The translations under genes and the position numbers were made by a program. Positions 22,763 to 30,843 of a stretch of DNA of 36,512 nt are shown in pieces; the stretch's first letter is position 1, and every line of letters starts with the position of its first letter. The notes beneath the pieces were generated by a model. That model was not told the DNA's origin, ran no database searches, and saw only the letters and a list, made by a program, of their open reading frames with translations. Origin of the DNA: Clostridiales bacterium (GTDB taxonomy: Bacteria > Bacillota > Clostridia > Christensenellales > Aristaeellaceae); the NCBI GenBank assembly GCA_004554085.1, contig SFNY01000017.1, positions 1 through 36,512 of the forward strand, written 5' to 3'.

Positions 22763-24739
22763 ATGAACGATCAGAATCGTCGGGATCCGAGAAACAATTC
22801 TGCGTACCGCAGCAGCGCAGCCGGGAGCAATCGCAGCAGCATGGGCGGGAGCTACCCGCCGCGAAGCAGCTACAATTCGGGCACAGGTCGCAGCAGCATG
22901 GGCGGCAGCTATCCGCCGCGAAGCAGCTACAATTCCGGCGCAGGCCGCAGCGGCATGGGCGGCAGCTATCCGCCGCGAAGCAGCTACAATTCCGGCGCAG
23001 GCCGCAGCGGCATGGGCGGCAGCTACCCGCCGCGAAGCAGCTACAATTCGGGCGCAGGCCGCAGCAATGCGGGCGGGAGCTATCCGCCCCGGAGCGCGCA
23101 GCCCCGGCGCAGCTACGATTCCTACGGCGCGGATGCGCAGCGCCGCAGCAGCGCCCAGCCCACGCGCAGGGCAGCGCCCCAGCGGCGCGCGCCCCGGAAG
23201 CGCGGGAGCAACATCCTCCTGAAGATCCTCAAGGGCGTGGGACTTGCGTTCCTGGCCCTGTTTGCGGGCGTCGGCAAGCTGCTGTCCGCGCTGAACCGCA
23301 AGCTGGACGTGTTCCGAAAGAGCGAGGCCTCGGCGGTCATCGTCAACGCCGTCGTGGGCGGAGTGATCGTCACGGTGGCGCTCTGCGTGCTGCTGGCGTG
23401 CAAGCCGGGCATCGACAGCGCCCGGGCGCGCTCCAGCGCCGCCGCCGGCAACGCGGAGAAGGCTGTGCGGCTGGTCAATGCGCTGGAGGCGGACGGCTAT
23501 GACGCGCAGAAGCTGGAGAACACCCGCGCGGCGGTGGTGCAGGGCTTCATCAAGTCCGGCAAGTACGCCGAGGCGGACGCCATGCTTGCAGAGATGCAGG
23601 AGGGCGCGACCCGCAGCGAGCTGCAGCAGCGCAGCAGCTATGCCCATGCAGCCGCACTGTACGAGGAGGGCGATTACACCCAGGCGGCCCAGCTGTTCTA
23701 TCAGCTGGACAGCTATGAGGACAGCGCCCTGCGCTATGCCGACTGTCGCTGTGCGCTGGCGGTTCAGGCATGGCAGGCGGGCAACGAATCCTCGGCCCAT
23801 AGCCTGCTGCTGGACGTGCCGGACGCGGTGGAGCGCGTGACGAGGGCCGCTTACAAGGTGGCCGGGAGCGATAACGAGGCCCAGGCGATCCTCGCCGCAG
23901 ACATCTTCAGTGCAGAGAGCCTCAACCAGCTGGAGCAGACCATGGAGGTGCTCAGCGCGGCGCGCAGCGAGCTGCCCGAGGGCAGGATCGCCGCCGGAAA
24001 GCGCCATACTCTGGCTGTGACCGGCTCCGGGACGGCGCTGGCGGCGGGCGACAACAGCTACGGCCAGTGCGACGTGTCCGGCTGGAGCGGCATCCGTCAG
24101 GTGGCTGCGGGTGCGTATCACAGCGTGGGCCTGCGCTCGGACGGCACCGTGGTGGCCGCGGGCGACAATTCCCGGAACCAGTGCGACGTGTCCGGCTGGA
24201 CGGACGTCGTGGCCATCGCAGCCGCGTCCTACGACACCATCGGCCTCAAAAGCGACGGCAGCGTGGTTGCCAGCGGCATGCACAGCTCCCTGGTCTCCGG
24301 CTGGCACAACGTGACCTTCGTCACCGGCGGCTCCTACTCCCTGGGCTGCCTGTACGACAAGGGCGCGATGCTCTCCAGCCACAAGGGCGCGCAGATGGAC
24401 CTGGGCGTGGTGCTCTACGATCTGTCGATCTGCGGCCAGGTGTCCGTGGGCGTGCTCTACGACGGCACGATGGTTTCGAGCTACGAAGGCGCGCCCGCCT
24501 GGGAGGGCATGGTGACGGTCACGGCCTGCGAATCCGGAATTCTGGGCGTGGGCGTGGACGGACAGGTGCGCAGCTTCTTCTATCGCCCGGGCGACGGCGT
24601 GGACATTCAGGTGCCCGGCAGGGCGGTGGAGGTGGAGAGCGGCGGCACCCACCACGTGGTGCTGACCGAGGACGGCCGCGTGTACGCCTTTGGCGCAAAC
24701 GACTACGGCCAGTGCGAGGTTTCCGCCTGGCAGCTGTAA
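22763..24739 (+). CDS. Large membrane protein: repetitive Gly/Ser/Tyr/Pro-rich N-terminus, helical region and RCC1-like domain
   Basis: I chose ATG 22763 (GAGGGGG about 9 nt upstream); it begins 13 nt after the DHHW stop. The protein has 658 residues. Residues 1-145 are low-complexity, with four copies of a 19-residue unit (RSSMGGSYPPRSSYNSGAG) and part of a fifth, then an Arg-rich stretch (PTRRAAPQRRAPRKRG). Two hydrophobic helices follow (about 150-175 and 191-216). Residues 220-400 are helical and TPR-like (LYEEGDYTQAAQLFYQLDSYEDSALRYADC). From about 410 to the end come RCC1-type repeats, each with a GxxHTLAV/GLRSDGTVVAAGDN pattern, predicting a beta-propeller. The basic segment before the helices suggests a cytoplasmic N-terminus and an exposed propeller. 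Operon position points to a role in the acylation cassette. No function is known to me. Confidence 0.78.
   Translation: MNDQNRRDPRNNSAYRSSAAGSNRSSMGGSYPPRSSYNSGTGRSSMGGSYPPRSSYNSGAGRSGMGGSYPPRSSYNSGAGRSGMGGSYPPRSSYNSGAGRSNAGGSYPPRSAQPRRSYDSYGADAQRRSSAQPTRRAAPQRRAPRKRGSNILLKILKGVGLAFLALFAGVGKLLSALNRKLDVFRKSEASAVIVNAVVGGVIVTVALCVLLACKPGIDSARARSSAAAGNAEKAVRLVNALEADGYDAQKLENTRAAVVQGFIKSGKYAEADAMLAEMQEGATRSELQQRSSYAHAAALYEEGDYTQAAQLFYQLDSYEDSALRYADCRCALAVQAWQAGNESSAHSLLLDVPDAVERVTRAAYKVAGSDNEAQAILAADIFSAESLNQLEQTMEVLSAARSELPEGRIAAGKRHTLAVTGSGTALAAGDNSYGQCDVSGWSGIRQVAAGAYHSVGLRSDGTVVAAGDNSRNQCDVSGWTDVVAIAAASYDTIGLKSDGSVVASGMHSSLVSGWHNVTFVTGGSYSLGCLYDKGAMLSSHKGAQMDLGVVLYDLSICGQVSVGVLYDGTMVSSYEGAPAWEGMVTVTACESGILGVGVDGQVRSFFYRPGDGVDIQVPGRAVEVESGGTHHVVLTEDGRVYAFGANDYGQCEVSAWQL
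22832..23097 (+). repeat. 57-bp in-frame tandem repeat inside the RCC1-like gene
   Basis: Four near-identical 57-bp copies start at 22832, 22889, 22946 and 23003, with a partial fifth from 23060. Differences between copies are single bases, many silent. Such high identity points to recent expansion or ongoing recombination, so copy number may vary between strains. Confidence 0.9.
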
Positions 24740-24750
24740 ACAAAAATACT

Positions 24751-24784
24751 GGGGCGGCGGTTCCATTGATGGAACCGCCGCCCC
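24751..24784. terminator. Strong bidirectional terminator
   Basis: A perfect 14-bp stem GGGGCGGCGGTTCC (24751-24764) / GGAACCGCCGCCCC (24771-24784) has a 6-nt loop. Read leftward it is followed by AGTATTTTTGTTT. It separates the RCC1-like gene from the convergent AraC gene. Confidence 0.85.
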
Positions 24785-24796
24785 TTGCTGTGGAGC

Positions 24797-25714
24797 TCAC
24801 TCCTCCGCCTCCTCGTCGGCGGCCAGGGGTGCGTCGGGGTTGTACCAGCGTCTGCGGTAGGCGCTGGGCGTGATGCCCTCGTACCGCTTGAACAGCGTGA
24901 TGAAGTGGCCGATGTTGTTGATCCCCACGTCCATGGCGATCTGGTTGATGGGGGTGGTGGAGGTGCGCAGCAGCTGCTTGGCGTGGGTCAGGCGGGTGTG
25001 GATCAGGTATTCGTTGGGTGAAAGCCCGATGCAGCGCTTGAACAGCTTTTGCAGGTAGAACTTGTTGATGGAGATGGAGCGGGACAGCTCGTCCAGGGTG
25101 ATGCGCTCGGCATAGTGCAGGTTGATGTAGCTGCGGGCGTCGATGACGTAGTTGGGCAGGCGGTTGGCGCTGTGCATGCCCGCCGCGTGGATGCAGTGGG
25201 ACATCAGCTGGGTCAGCATGGCCGAGGCCTGCACGTCGTCCTGGAGCGTGTTGCCGCCTTCCAGGTAGAGCTTGAGCAGCGTGTCCAGCGTGCTGCGGAT
25301 GGCCATGTCCGAGCTGGGGCGCACCACCGCGCGGCCCTCGTTCTGGGCAAGGAACAGCTTGTAGTAGGCCTCGCAGGGCGCGCCGTAGAAGTGCACCCAC
25401 AGGATGCGCCAACTGTCCGCGCCGGGCGAGGTGCGGTAGTACTGAGGCTTGTTGCAGTCGATCCAGAACAGGTGGCCCGGGCGGATCACGTAGCTCTGGC
25501 CCTCGTAATCCAGCGTGCCCTCGCCGCTGACGCACAGCTTGATTAAATAGGAAGGCAGATTCTCGCGGGTGGTGTAGTAGTCCGGCCCGCAGTAAAAGTC
25601 GCCCAGCTCTTGCACGTAGGCGATGGAGGAGCGCACCGCCTGGGAGGCCGTCACCGTGATCCAGTGGGACTGGTCCGTCAGGTCCAGATTGAAGCTCAGC
25701 TTTACATTTGCCAT
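24797..25714 (-). CDS. AraC-family transcriptional regulator
   Basis: The start is ATG 25714, after GGGGGG with 6 nt spacing. The 305-residue protein has an N-terminal cupin-type ligand domain (about 40-140; GEGTLDYEGQSYVIRPGHLFWIDCNKPQYY) and a C-terminal AraC double helix-turn-helix (about 205-292). The latter includes ITLDELSRSISINKFYLQKLFK and INQIAMDVGINNIGHFITLFKR, followed by the usual GITPSAYRRRW. Regulators with this layout bind a sugar and activate adjacent uptake or catabolic genes. It is divergent from the rhamnose/AI-2-type importer, separated by a 313-nt region with repeats. I infer that it controls that operon in response to the transported sugar. The ligand is not proven. Confidence 0.9.
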   Translation of the reverse strand: MANVKLSFNLDLTDQSHWITVTASQAVRSSIAYVQELGDFYCGPDYYTTRENLPSYLIKLCVSGEGTLDYEGQSYVIRPGHLFWIDCNKPQYYRTSPGADSWRILWVHFYGAPCEAYYKLFLAQNEGRAVVRPSSDMAIRSTLDTLLKLYLEGGNTLQDDVQASAMLTQLMSHCIHAAGMHSANRLPNYVIDARSYINLHYAERITLDELSRSISINKFYLQKLFKRCIGLSPNEYLIHTRLTHAKQLLRTSTTPINQIAMDVGINNIGHFITLFKRYEGITPSAYRRRWYNPDAPLAADEEAEE

Positions 25715-26027
25715 GGAAATCCCCCCATTCTCTGCGGTGCAATCGTTTGCGGAACGGAAAATGCCAAGATTGTGTAATTATCTACCAACACTTGTCAATG
25801 ACAAAGTTGGATTTAACGTTTTATACTATTATATATCAAACTATGTCAACATGCAAGCCCATGAAACTTTGGACGAATCGCGGGGAATGCGACAAACGGC
25901 GAACGGAGCGTGCAGGTCAACATTTTGCACAGATGAAACATTTCTTTCGGAATGTTGGCATCCGTCTGCACCGGCGCTTCCCACGGCGGAGCTTCTACGT
26001 CAAAACGCAGAAAGCGGAGGTAATACC
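25715..26027. promoter_or_regulatory. Divergent control region between the AraC gene and the sugar ABC operon
   Basis: This 313-nt gap carries no gene. It holds the inverted repeat TTGTCA A TGACAA (25792-25804) and two copies of GTCAACAT (25845-25852 and 25916-25923), 71 bp apart. For the AraC gene, the minus strand offers TTGTCA, 16 nt, GATAAT. The rightward leader of about 185 nt contains no start codon with a ribosome site before GGAGG at 26016-26020. Short hairpins such as AACATT...AATGTT (near 25940-25960) are possible. Confidence 0.5.
25807..25835 (+). promoter_or_regulatory. Probable promoter of the sugar ABC operon
   Basis: TTGGAT (25807-25812), 17 nt, then TATATA (25830-25835). A second candidate -10, TATACT (25822-25827), overlaps it. 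The weak -35 next to an inverted repeat fits activation by the AraC regulator. Confidence 0.5.
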
Positions 26028-27518
26028 ATGTCGGAGTACATACTCGAGCTCAATGACATCACGAAGATCTTCCCGGGCGTGAAGGCGCTGGACAAGGTGC
26101 GCTTCAACCTGAAGCCGGGCGAGATCCACGCGCTGGTGGGCGAAAACGGCGCGGGCAAATCCACCTTCATCAAGACCCTGACGGGTGTGCATCAGCCGGA
26201 CGGCGGCGAGATCATCCTGGAGGGCAAGAAGGTGGTCATGAGCGACCCCATCGTCGCCCAGAAGTACGGCATCGCGGCCATCTACCAGCACGCGGCGTCC
26301 TATCCCGACCTGTCCGTGGCGGAGAACATCTTCATCGGCCACGAGTTCAAGCGCGGCCCGTTCATCAACTGGAACAAGGCCAATAGGGAAGCAAAGAAGC
26401 TGCTGGATTCCGTGGGCGCGGACTTCAGCCCGACGGTCTCCGTGGGCTCCCTGTCGGTGGCCCAGCAGCAGCTGGTCGAAATCGCCAAGGCGCTGTCCAT
26501 GAACGCGAAGATTCTCATCATGGACGAGCCCACCGCCGCGCTGTCCCGCCGCGAGAGCGAGGATCTGTACGCCATCTCCCGCAAGCTGCGCGATCAGGGC
26601 ACCGCCATCATCCTGATCTCCCACCGCTTTGAGGACATCTATGGCCTTGCAGACCGTGTGACCGTGTTCCGCGACGCACAGTACATCGGCACCTGGGACA
26701 TGCCCGTGGAGGAGCACATCCTGGTGCACCACATGGTGGGCCGCGAAATCACCCAGCTGTTCCCGAAGAAGAAGACCGAGATCGGCGGGGAGCTTTTGAA
26801 GATCGACAAGCTCAGCCGCACGGGTTACTTCCGGGACGTGAGCCTGAACGTGCACGCCGGCGAGATCGTGGGCCTGACCGGCCTGGTTGGCGCGGGCCGC
26901 ACCGAGGTTATGGAGGCCGTGTTCGGCATCACCAGGCCCGACAGCGGCGAGGTGTACTTCAACGGCGAGAAGATCACCGGCATCACCCCCATCGAGGCCA
27001 TGAAGAAGGGCATCGGCCTTCTGCCCGAGGACCGGCAGAAGCAGGCGCTGCTCCTGTCCTGGTCCATCAACTACAACATCTCCCTCTCCGTTCTGGAGAA
27101 GTGCATCTACGGCATCTTCCTGAACCGGAACAAGGAATATACCTTCTCCGACGATCTGAAGAAGCTGCTGGCCGTCAAGGCCCCCGACAGCAATACCCAC
27201 ACCGGCGCGCTCTCCGGCGGCAACCAGCAGAAGGTGGTTGTGGCCAAGCAGCTGGCGGCGGATCCCAAGCTCATCATTCTGGACGAGCCCACCAAGGGCG
27301 TGGACGTGGGTTCCAAGGCCCAGATCTATGAGATCATGAGCGATCTGGCGTCTCAGGGCATGGGCATCCTGATGATCTCCTCCGAGATGCCCGAGGTCAT
27401 GAACATGTCCGACCGCATCTACGTGATGAGCGAGGGCAAGATCACCGCCGAGTTCAAGGCGGAGGGCCTGACCCAGGACACCATCCTCAAGGCAGCGATG
27501 CCCAAGAGCAAGGAATGA
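26028..27518 (+). CDS. Rhamnose/AI-2-type sugar ABC transporter ATP-binding protein
   Basis: I chose ATG 26028, with GGAGG 7 nt upstream; reading frames extending further left lack a ribosome site. The 496-residue protein has two ABC domains. Domain 1 has Walker A GENGAGKST (38-46), signature LSVAQQQ and Walker B ILIMDEPTAALS. Domain 2 has the altered Walker A GLVGAGRTE, signature LSGGNQQK and Walker B LIILDEPTKGVD, the normal RbsA/MglA/LsrA asymmetry. It powers the importer formed by the next two permeases and the binding protein. The order ATPase, permease, permease, binding protein and the nature of the binding protein place it in the rhamnose (RhaT) or autoinducer-2 (LsrA) group. The cargo is therefore probably rhamnose or a similar deoxy-sugar, by inference. 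Confidence 0.92.
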   Translation: MSEYILELNDITKIFPGVKALDKVRFNLKPGEIHALVGENGAGKSTFIKTLTGVHQPDGGEIILEGKKVVMSDPIVAQKYGIAAIYQHAASYPDLSVAENIFIGHEFKRGPFINWNKANREAKKLLDSVGADFSPTVSVGSLSVAQQQLVEIAKALSMNAKILIMDEPTAALSRRESEDLYAISRKLRDQGTAIILISHRFEDIYGLADRVTVFRDAQYIGTWDMPVEEHILVHHMVGREITQLFPKKKTEIGGELLKIDKLSRTGYFRDVSLNVHAGEIVGLTGLVGAGRTEVMEAVFGITRPDSGEVYFNGEKITGITPIEAMKKGIGLLPEDRQKQALLLSWSINYNISLSVLEKCIYGIFLNRNKEYTFSDDLKKLLAVKAPDSNTHTGALSGGNQQKVVVAKQLAADPKLIILDEPTKGVDVGSKAQIYEIMSDLASQGMGILMISSEMPEVMNMSDRIYVMSEGKITAEFKAEGLTQDTILKAAMPKSKE

Positions 27519-27536
27519 CCGAAGGGAGCAGAAGAA

Positions 27537-28550
27537 ATGCAGACAAAGAAAGAGCGCAAGCCCCTGTACGCGCTGCTGATTGAGCACCGCGAAATTCCGC
27601 TGTTGGCGGTGCTGGTGCTGCTTCTGGCGGCGATCAGCATCCGCGTTCCGGGCTACATCCCCAAGTCCTACATGAACGTTCTCAAGAACGGTTCCATCAA
27701 CATGGTCATGTCCTGCGGCATGCTCTGCGTGCTGCTGGTGGGCTCCATCGACATCTCCATCACCGCCATCCTGGCCTTCGTGGGCTGCGTGGCCGGCAAG
27801 CTGATGGGCATGGGCGCGATTGAATCCACCTTCCTGATGTTCGTGCTGGGCATCGGCATCGGCGCGGCCATCGGCGCGGTCAACGGCGTGCTGATGAGCT
27901 ACGGCCGGGTCATCGCCATCATCGTGACCCTGTCCACCAGCTACATCGTGCGCGCGCTGATCCCCATGCAGTGGCTCATGGGAATGAACAAGATCAACCC
28001 CACCGACCTGACCCCCTCCTTTGCAAGCTTCCTGACCGGCAACAGCTTCATTGGACTTCCGCTGCTGGTGTGGATGGCCATCGCAGTGACGGTGCTCACC
28101 GGCGTGTTCCTGAAGTACACCCGCACCGGCCGCAACCTCTACGCCGTCGGCTCCAACGCCGAGGCGGCGCAGATGCGCGGCGTGCCGATCAACCGCATCA
28201 AGGTGCTGGCCCACGTGATCTGCGGTGCGACCGCGGGCCTTGCCGGCATCATGTGGCTGAGCTTCTACAATGCAGTTGAGAAGGGCACCGCGAACGGCAA
28301 CGAGATGTTCACCATCGCGGCCTGCGTGCTGGGCGGCGTGAGCGTCACCGGCGGCTACGGCAAGATCACCGGCGTGGTGATCGGCGCGGTGATGATCGCC
28401 CTGATCGACAACGCCATCCCGATGCTGGGCATCGGCAATTCGATGATCACTGAATTTGTGAAGGGTATCCTGCTGCTGTTCGCAATCCTGCTGAACGTCA
28501 TTCTCCAGCGCATCGCCAACAAGCAGGACCTGGCAAGGAGGAACATCTGA
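27537..28550 (+). CDS. Sugar ABC transporter permease 1 (RhaP/LsrC-like)
   Basis: The start is ATG 27537, with AAGGAG about 9 nt upstream. This 337-residue BPD_transp_2-family permease has about nine helices. The conserved segment VGSIDISITAILAFVGCVAGKLM lies in the N-terminal third, and the coupling loop YAVGSNAEAAQMRGVPINRIK (about 201-221) touches the ATPase. Two different permeases in one operon, as here, are typical of rhamnose and AI-2 importers, whereas ribose systems use one permease gene. It lies 18 nt after the ATPase gene, and its stop codon shares one base with the next ATG (TGATG), implying coupled synthesis. No odd features are seen. Confidence 0.92.
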   Translation: MQTKKERKPLYALLIEHREIPLLAVLVLLLAAISIRVPGYIPKSYMNVLKNGSINMVMSCGMLCVLLVGSIDISITAILAFVGCVAGKLMGMGAIESTFLMFVLGIGIGAAIGAVNGVLMSYGRVIAIIVTLSTSYIVRALIPMQWLMGMNKINPTDLTPSFASFLTGNSFIGLPLLVWMAIAVTVLTGVFLKYTRTGRNLYAVGSNAEAAQMRGVPINRIKVLAHVICGATAGLAGIMWLSFYNAVEKGTANGNEMFTIAACVLGGVSVTGGYGKITGVVIGAVMIALIDNAIPMLGIGNSMITEFVKGILLLFAILLNVILQRIANKQDLARRNI

Positions 28551-29617
28551 TGAAAAAAGTTAAATCCTTCTTCAAGAGCTGGGAGTTCTTCCTGATTTGC
28601 CTGATGGCCCTGGTGTGCATCGTCTTTAACCTGAAGGATTCCGCGAATCTGGCAGCGGGCCTGTCCAAGAAGGACGTGTTCAACTTCGCCAACATCATCA
28701 AGTCCCTGCGTCCGTACATGCTCTACTCCTTCATGACGCTGGGCATGATGCTGATCCTGGCGCTGGGCGACATGGACATCTCCGTGGGCGCAATCGCCAC
28801 GCTGAGCGTGGTGGTGCTGGCGGTGCTCTACCGCGCGCTCACCGTCGGCGGCATGGCCAACGGCCTGGCCTTCGCGCTGTCCATCGTGGCCTGCCTGCTG
28901 GTGGGCGTGCTCTGCGGCGCGATCAACGGCTTCCTGGTCACCCGCTTCAAGGAGCTCTTCCCCATGATCATCACGCTGGCCACCCAGCTGTTCTTCCGCG
29001 GCTTCAGCTACCTGCTGATCGGCGGCGAGACCATCACCTTCAAGGACGATACCTTCGGCCTGCTGAAGAACCTCAACAGCCTGATCGACTGCGGCTCCTT
29101 CAAGCTCCCGGTGATGATCCCCATCTTCCTGGCCTGCGCAGCCATCTTCTTCATCGTGCTGCACCTGATGCCCGCCGGACGGCGCATCTTCGCCATCGGC
29201 ACCAACGCCACGGCGGCGCGCTTCTCCGGCATCCGGGTGGACCGCATCAAGGTGGGCTGCTATGTAGTCGCGGGCCTGATGAGCGCCGTGACCGGCCTGT
29301 TCTTCGTGGGCGCAACGTCCTCCTCCGTCAAGGCGGACATCATGGACGGCTACCACATGTACGCCATCGCTGCGGCAGTCCTCGGCGGCTTCTCCACCGA
29401 CGGCGGCAAGGGCAGCGTCATCGGCGCGGTGATCTCCCTGTTCATCTTCGGCATCGTGAAGATCGGCCTGGGCACGCTGTTCGGCTTCGCGGACAGCTCG
29501 GTCAACCTCTCCGTCGGCGTGATCCTGATCCTGTCGGTGCTGCTTCCCAACATCCTGGAGGATGTTCGCAACGCCCAGCGCGTGCGCAGACAGCGTGCAG
29601 AGACCGCAGCCCACTGA
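28550..29617 (+). CDS. Sugar ABC transporter permease 2 (RhaQ/LsrD-like)
   Basis: The ATG at 28550 overlaps the TGA of the preceding permease gene by one base, and GGAGG lies just upstream within that gene. The 355-residue protein is a second BPD_transp_2 permease with about nine helices. It has the motif LGDMDISVGAIATLSVV and a coupling loop with FAIGTNATAARFSGIRVDRIK. It differs clearly from permease 1, so the channel is probably a heterodimer. The short cytoplasmic tail is basic (RNAQRVRRQRAE). Transcription continues into the binding-protein gene after a 77-nt gap that contains a hairpin. Confidence 0.92.
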   Translation: MKKVKSFFKSWEFFLICLMALVCIVFNLKDSANLAAGLSKKDVFNFANIIKSLRPYMLYSFMTLGMMLILALGDMDISVGAIATLSVVVLAVLYRALTVGGMANGLAFALSIVACLLVGVLCGAINGFLVTRFKELFPMIITLATQLFFRGFSYLLIGGETITFKDDTFGLLKNLNSLIDCGSFKLPVMIPIFLACAAIFFIVLHLMPAGRRIFAIGTNATAARFSGIRVDRIKVGCYVVAGLMSAVTGLFFVGATSSSVKADIMDGYHMYAIAAAVLGGFSTDGGKGSVIGAVISLFIFGIVKIGLGTLFGFADSSVNLSVGVILILSVLLPNILEDVRNAQRVRRQRAETAAH

Positions 29618-29651
29618 TCGCCGCGTCTCCAACCCCTTTCCAATGTCTAGG

Positions 29652-29669
29652 TTTTGCCTGAGGGCAAAA
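29652..29669 (+). other. Intercistronic hairpin before the binding-protein gene
   Basis: TTTTGCC (29652-29658), TGAG, GGCAAAA (29663-29669), followed by more A residues and an AU-rich stretch ahead of GGGAGG. Such hairpins can act as partial terminators or mRNA end-protectors that raise binding-protein output over the membrane subunits. Role inferred. Confidence 0.55.
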
Positions 29670-29694
29670 AAAATATTTTAGGGAGGATACTTTC

Positions 29695-30708
29695 ATGAAG
29701 AAAATCCTTGCAATCGTCCTCGCAGCACTGATCGTGCTCACCCTGTCCTCTGCCTTCGCAGAGGCAAAGCCCGGCGACGGCCTGTACATCGGCGTCGTCT
29801 ACAAGCAGTCCGGCAACGCCTACTTCCAGGCTTCCGTTGAAGGCGTGCAGAAGGCCGCTGACGAGCTCGGCTTCACCTTCGAGCATGACGGTCCCGACGA
29901 TGGCTCCAGCGACGGCGCGATCCGCATCATCGAGAACTTCATCTCCAAGGGTGTGGATGCTCTGGTCATCTCCGCGAACGACCCCGACGCTCTGGTTGAC
30001 GTGTGCACCCAGGCCATGGAAGAGGGCATCAAGGTTGTGTCCTACGACGCTGAGGTTGCCTATCCCGGCCGCGATCTGGACGTGCAGCCCTCCTCCGCCA
30101 AGAACATTGGCCTGACCCTGCTCGAGTCCATCGCCAAGTCCGTGAACTACGAGGGCCAGATCGGCGTCGTGTCCGCCATGGCTACCGCTCCCAACCAGAA
30201 CCTGTGGATCTCCTATATCGAGGAGGAGCTGCAGGCCAACGAGGCCTATGCCAACATCGAGTACGTCGGCGTTGTGTACGGCGATGACGAGTATCAGAAG
30301 TCCTTCGACGAGACCCAGGCTCTGCTGAACCAGTATCCTGACCTCAAGGGTCTGATCGTTCCCACCACCGTTGGCGCTCCCGCCGTCTCCAAGTGCATCC
30401 AGGACGCTGGCCGCGACGTTAAGGTCACCGGTCTGACCCTGGCCTCCGACATGAAGACCTTCATCGAGGCTGGCATCTGCGACGAGACCTTCCTGTGGAA
30501 CCCCATCGACCTGGGCTACGTCGCCTCCTATGCGGCAGTTGCTCTGGTCAACGGCGACATCACCGGCGCTGCCGGCGACAACGTCGTGGCTGGCGACTAT
30601 GACCTGACCGTCGAAGCCAAGGACGATGCAGGCGCCACCATCCTGTACCTGAACAAGCTGAACGTCTTCAACACCGAGACCGTTGACGCCTGGATCGACA
30701 TCCTGTAA
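29695..30708 (+). CDS. Rhamnose/AI-2-type sugar ABC transporter substrate-binding protein
   Basis: The start is ATG 29695, after GGGAGG. The 337-residue protein has a signal peptide (1-23, ending SSAFAEA) and a periplasmic-binding-protein fold of the peripla_BP_4 type. Segments VVYKQSGNAYFQASVEGVQ, ISANDPDAL, VVSYDAEV, PTTVGAPAV and LWNPIDLGYVA match my recollection of rhamnose-binding RhaS and AI-2-binding LsrB proteins closely. It captures the sugar outside the cell and delivers it to the two permeases. Gram-positive binding proteins are usually lipoproteins, but this one has no cysteine in its signal region. The gene uses GTT and GCT codons more than its neighbours, which fits high expression. 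A hairpin upstream and a strong terminator downstream frame it. Rhamnose is the likely ligand; AI-2 is the alternative. Confidence 0.9.
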   Translation: MKKILAIVLAALIVLTLSSAFAEAKPGDGLYIGVVYKQSGNAYFQASVEGVQKAADELGFTFEHDGPDDGSSDGAIRIIENFISKGVDALVISANDPDALVDVCTQAMEEGIKVVSYDAEVAYPGRDLDVQPSSAKNIGLTLLESIAKSVNYEGQIGVVSAMATAPNQNLWISYIEEELQANEAYANIEYVGVVYGDDEYQKSFDETQALLNQYPDLKGLIVPTTVGAPAVSKCIQDAGRDVKVTGLTLASDMKTFIEAGICDETFLWNPIDLGYVASYAAVALVNGDITGAAGDNVVAGDYDLTVEAKDDAGATILYLNKLNVFNTETVDAWIDIL

Positions 30709-30751
30709 TCTTCGGCATCGATTGAAGCCTGCGCACTGACTGCGCAAAGCG

Positions 30752-30787
30752 GCCCCCGCATCCGATATGGGTGCGGGGGCATGCTTT
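30752..30787 (+). terminator. Terminator of the sugar ABC operon
   Basis: A 12-bp stem GCCCCCGCATCC (30752-30763) pairs with GGGTGCGGGGGC (30769-30780), with one G-T pair and a short loop. It is followed by ATGCTTTTTG. Confidence 0.85.
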
Positions 30788-30843
30788 TTGAGGAGATATT
30801 CAGGTTCTCCATTCAAAATGGAAGGGGCTGTCATGGGTCATAG

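Noticed and set aside
22832..23097. CRISPR array
   Set aside because: The repeats are directly adjacent 57-bp units with no spacers, and they code in frame.
22682..24766. Long open frame opposite the RCC1-like gene (694 codons, minus strand)
   Set aside because: It mirrors a plus-strand gene with clear domains, a ribosome site and a terminator. GC-rich DNA yields such antisense frames by default, and the translation is low-complexity His/Ala/Arg-rich.
25840..26027. Riboswitch in the long leader of the sugar ABC operon
   Set aside because: Only short, weak hairpins are visible and I recognise no conserved aptamer pattern.
25995..28214. Long open frame opposite the ABC ATPase and permease genes (739 codons, minus strand)
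   Set aside because: The plus strand encodes unmistakable ABC proteins. The antisense translation has no domain and no ribosome site.
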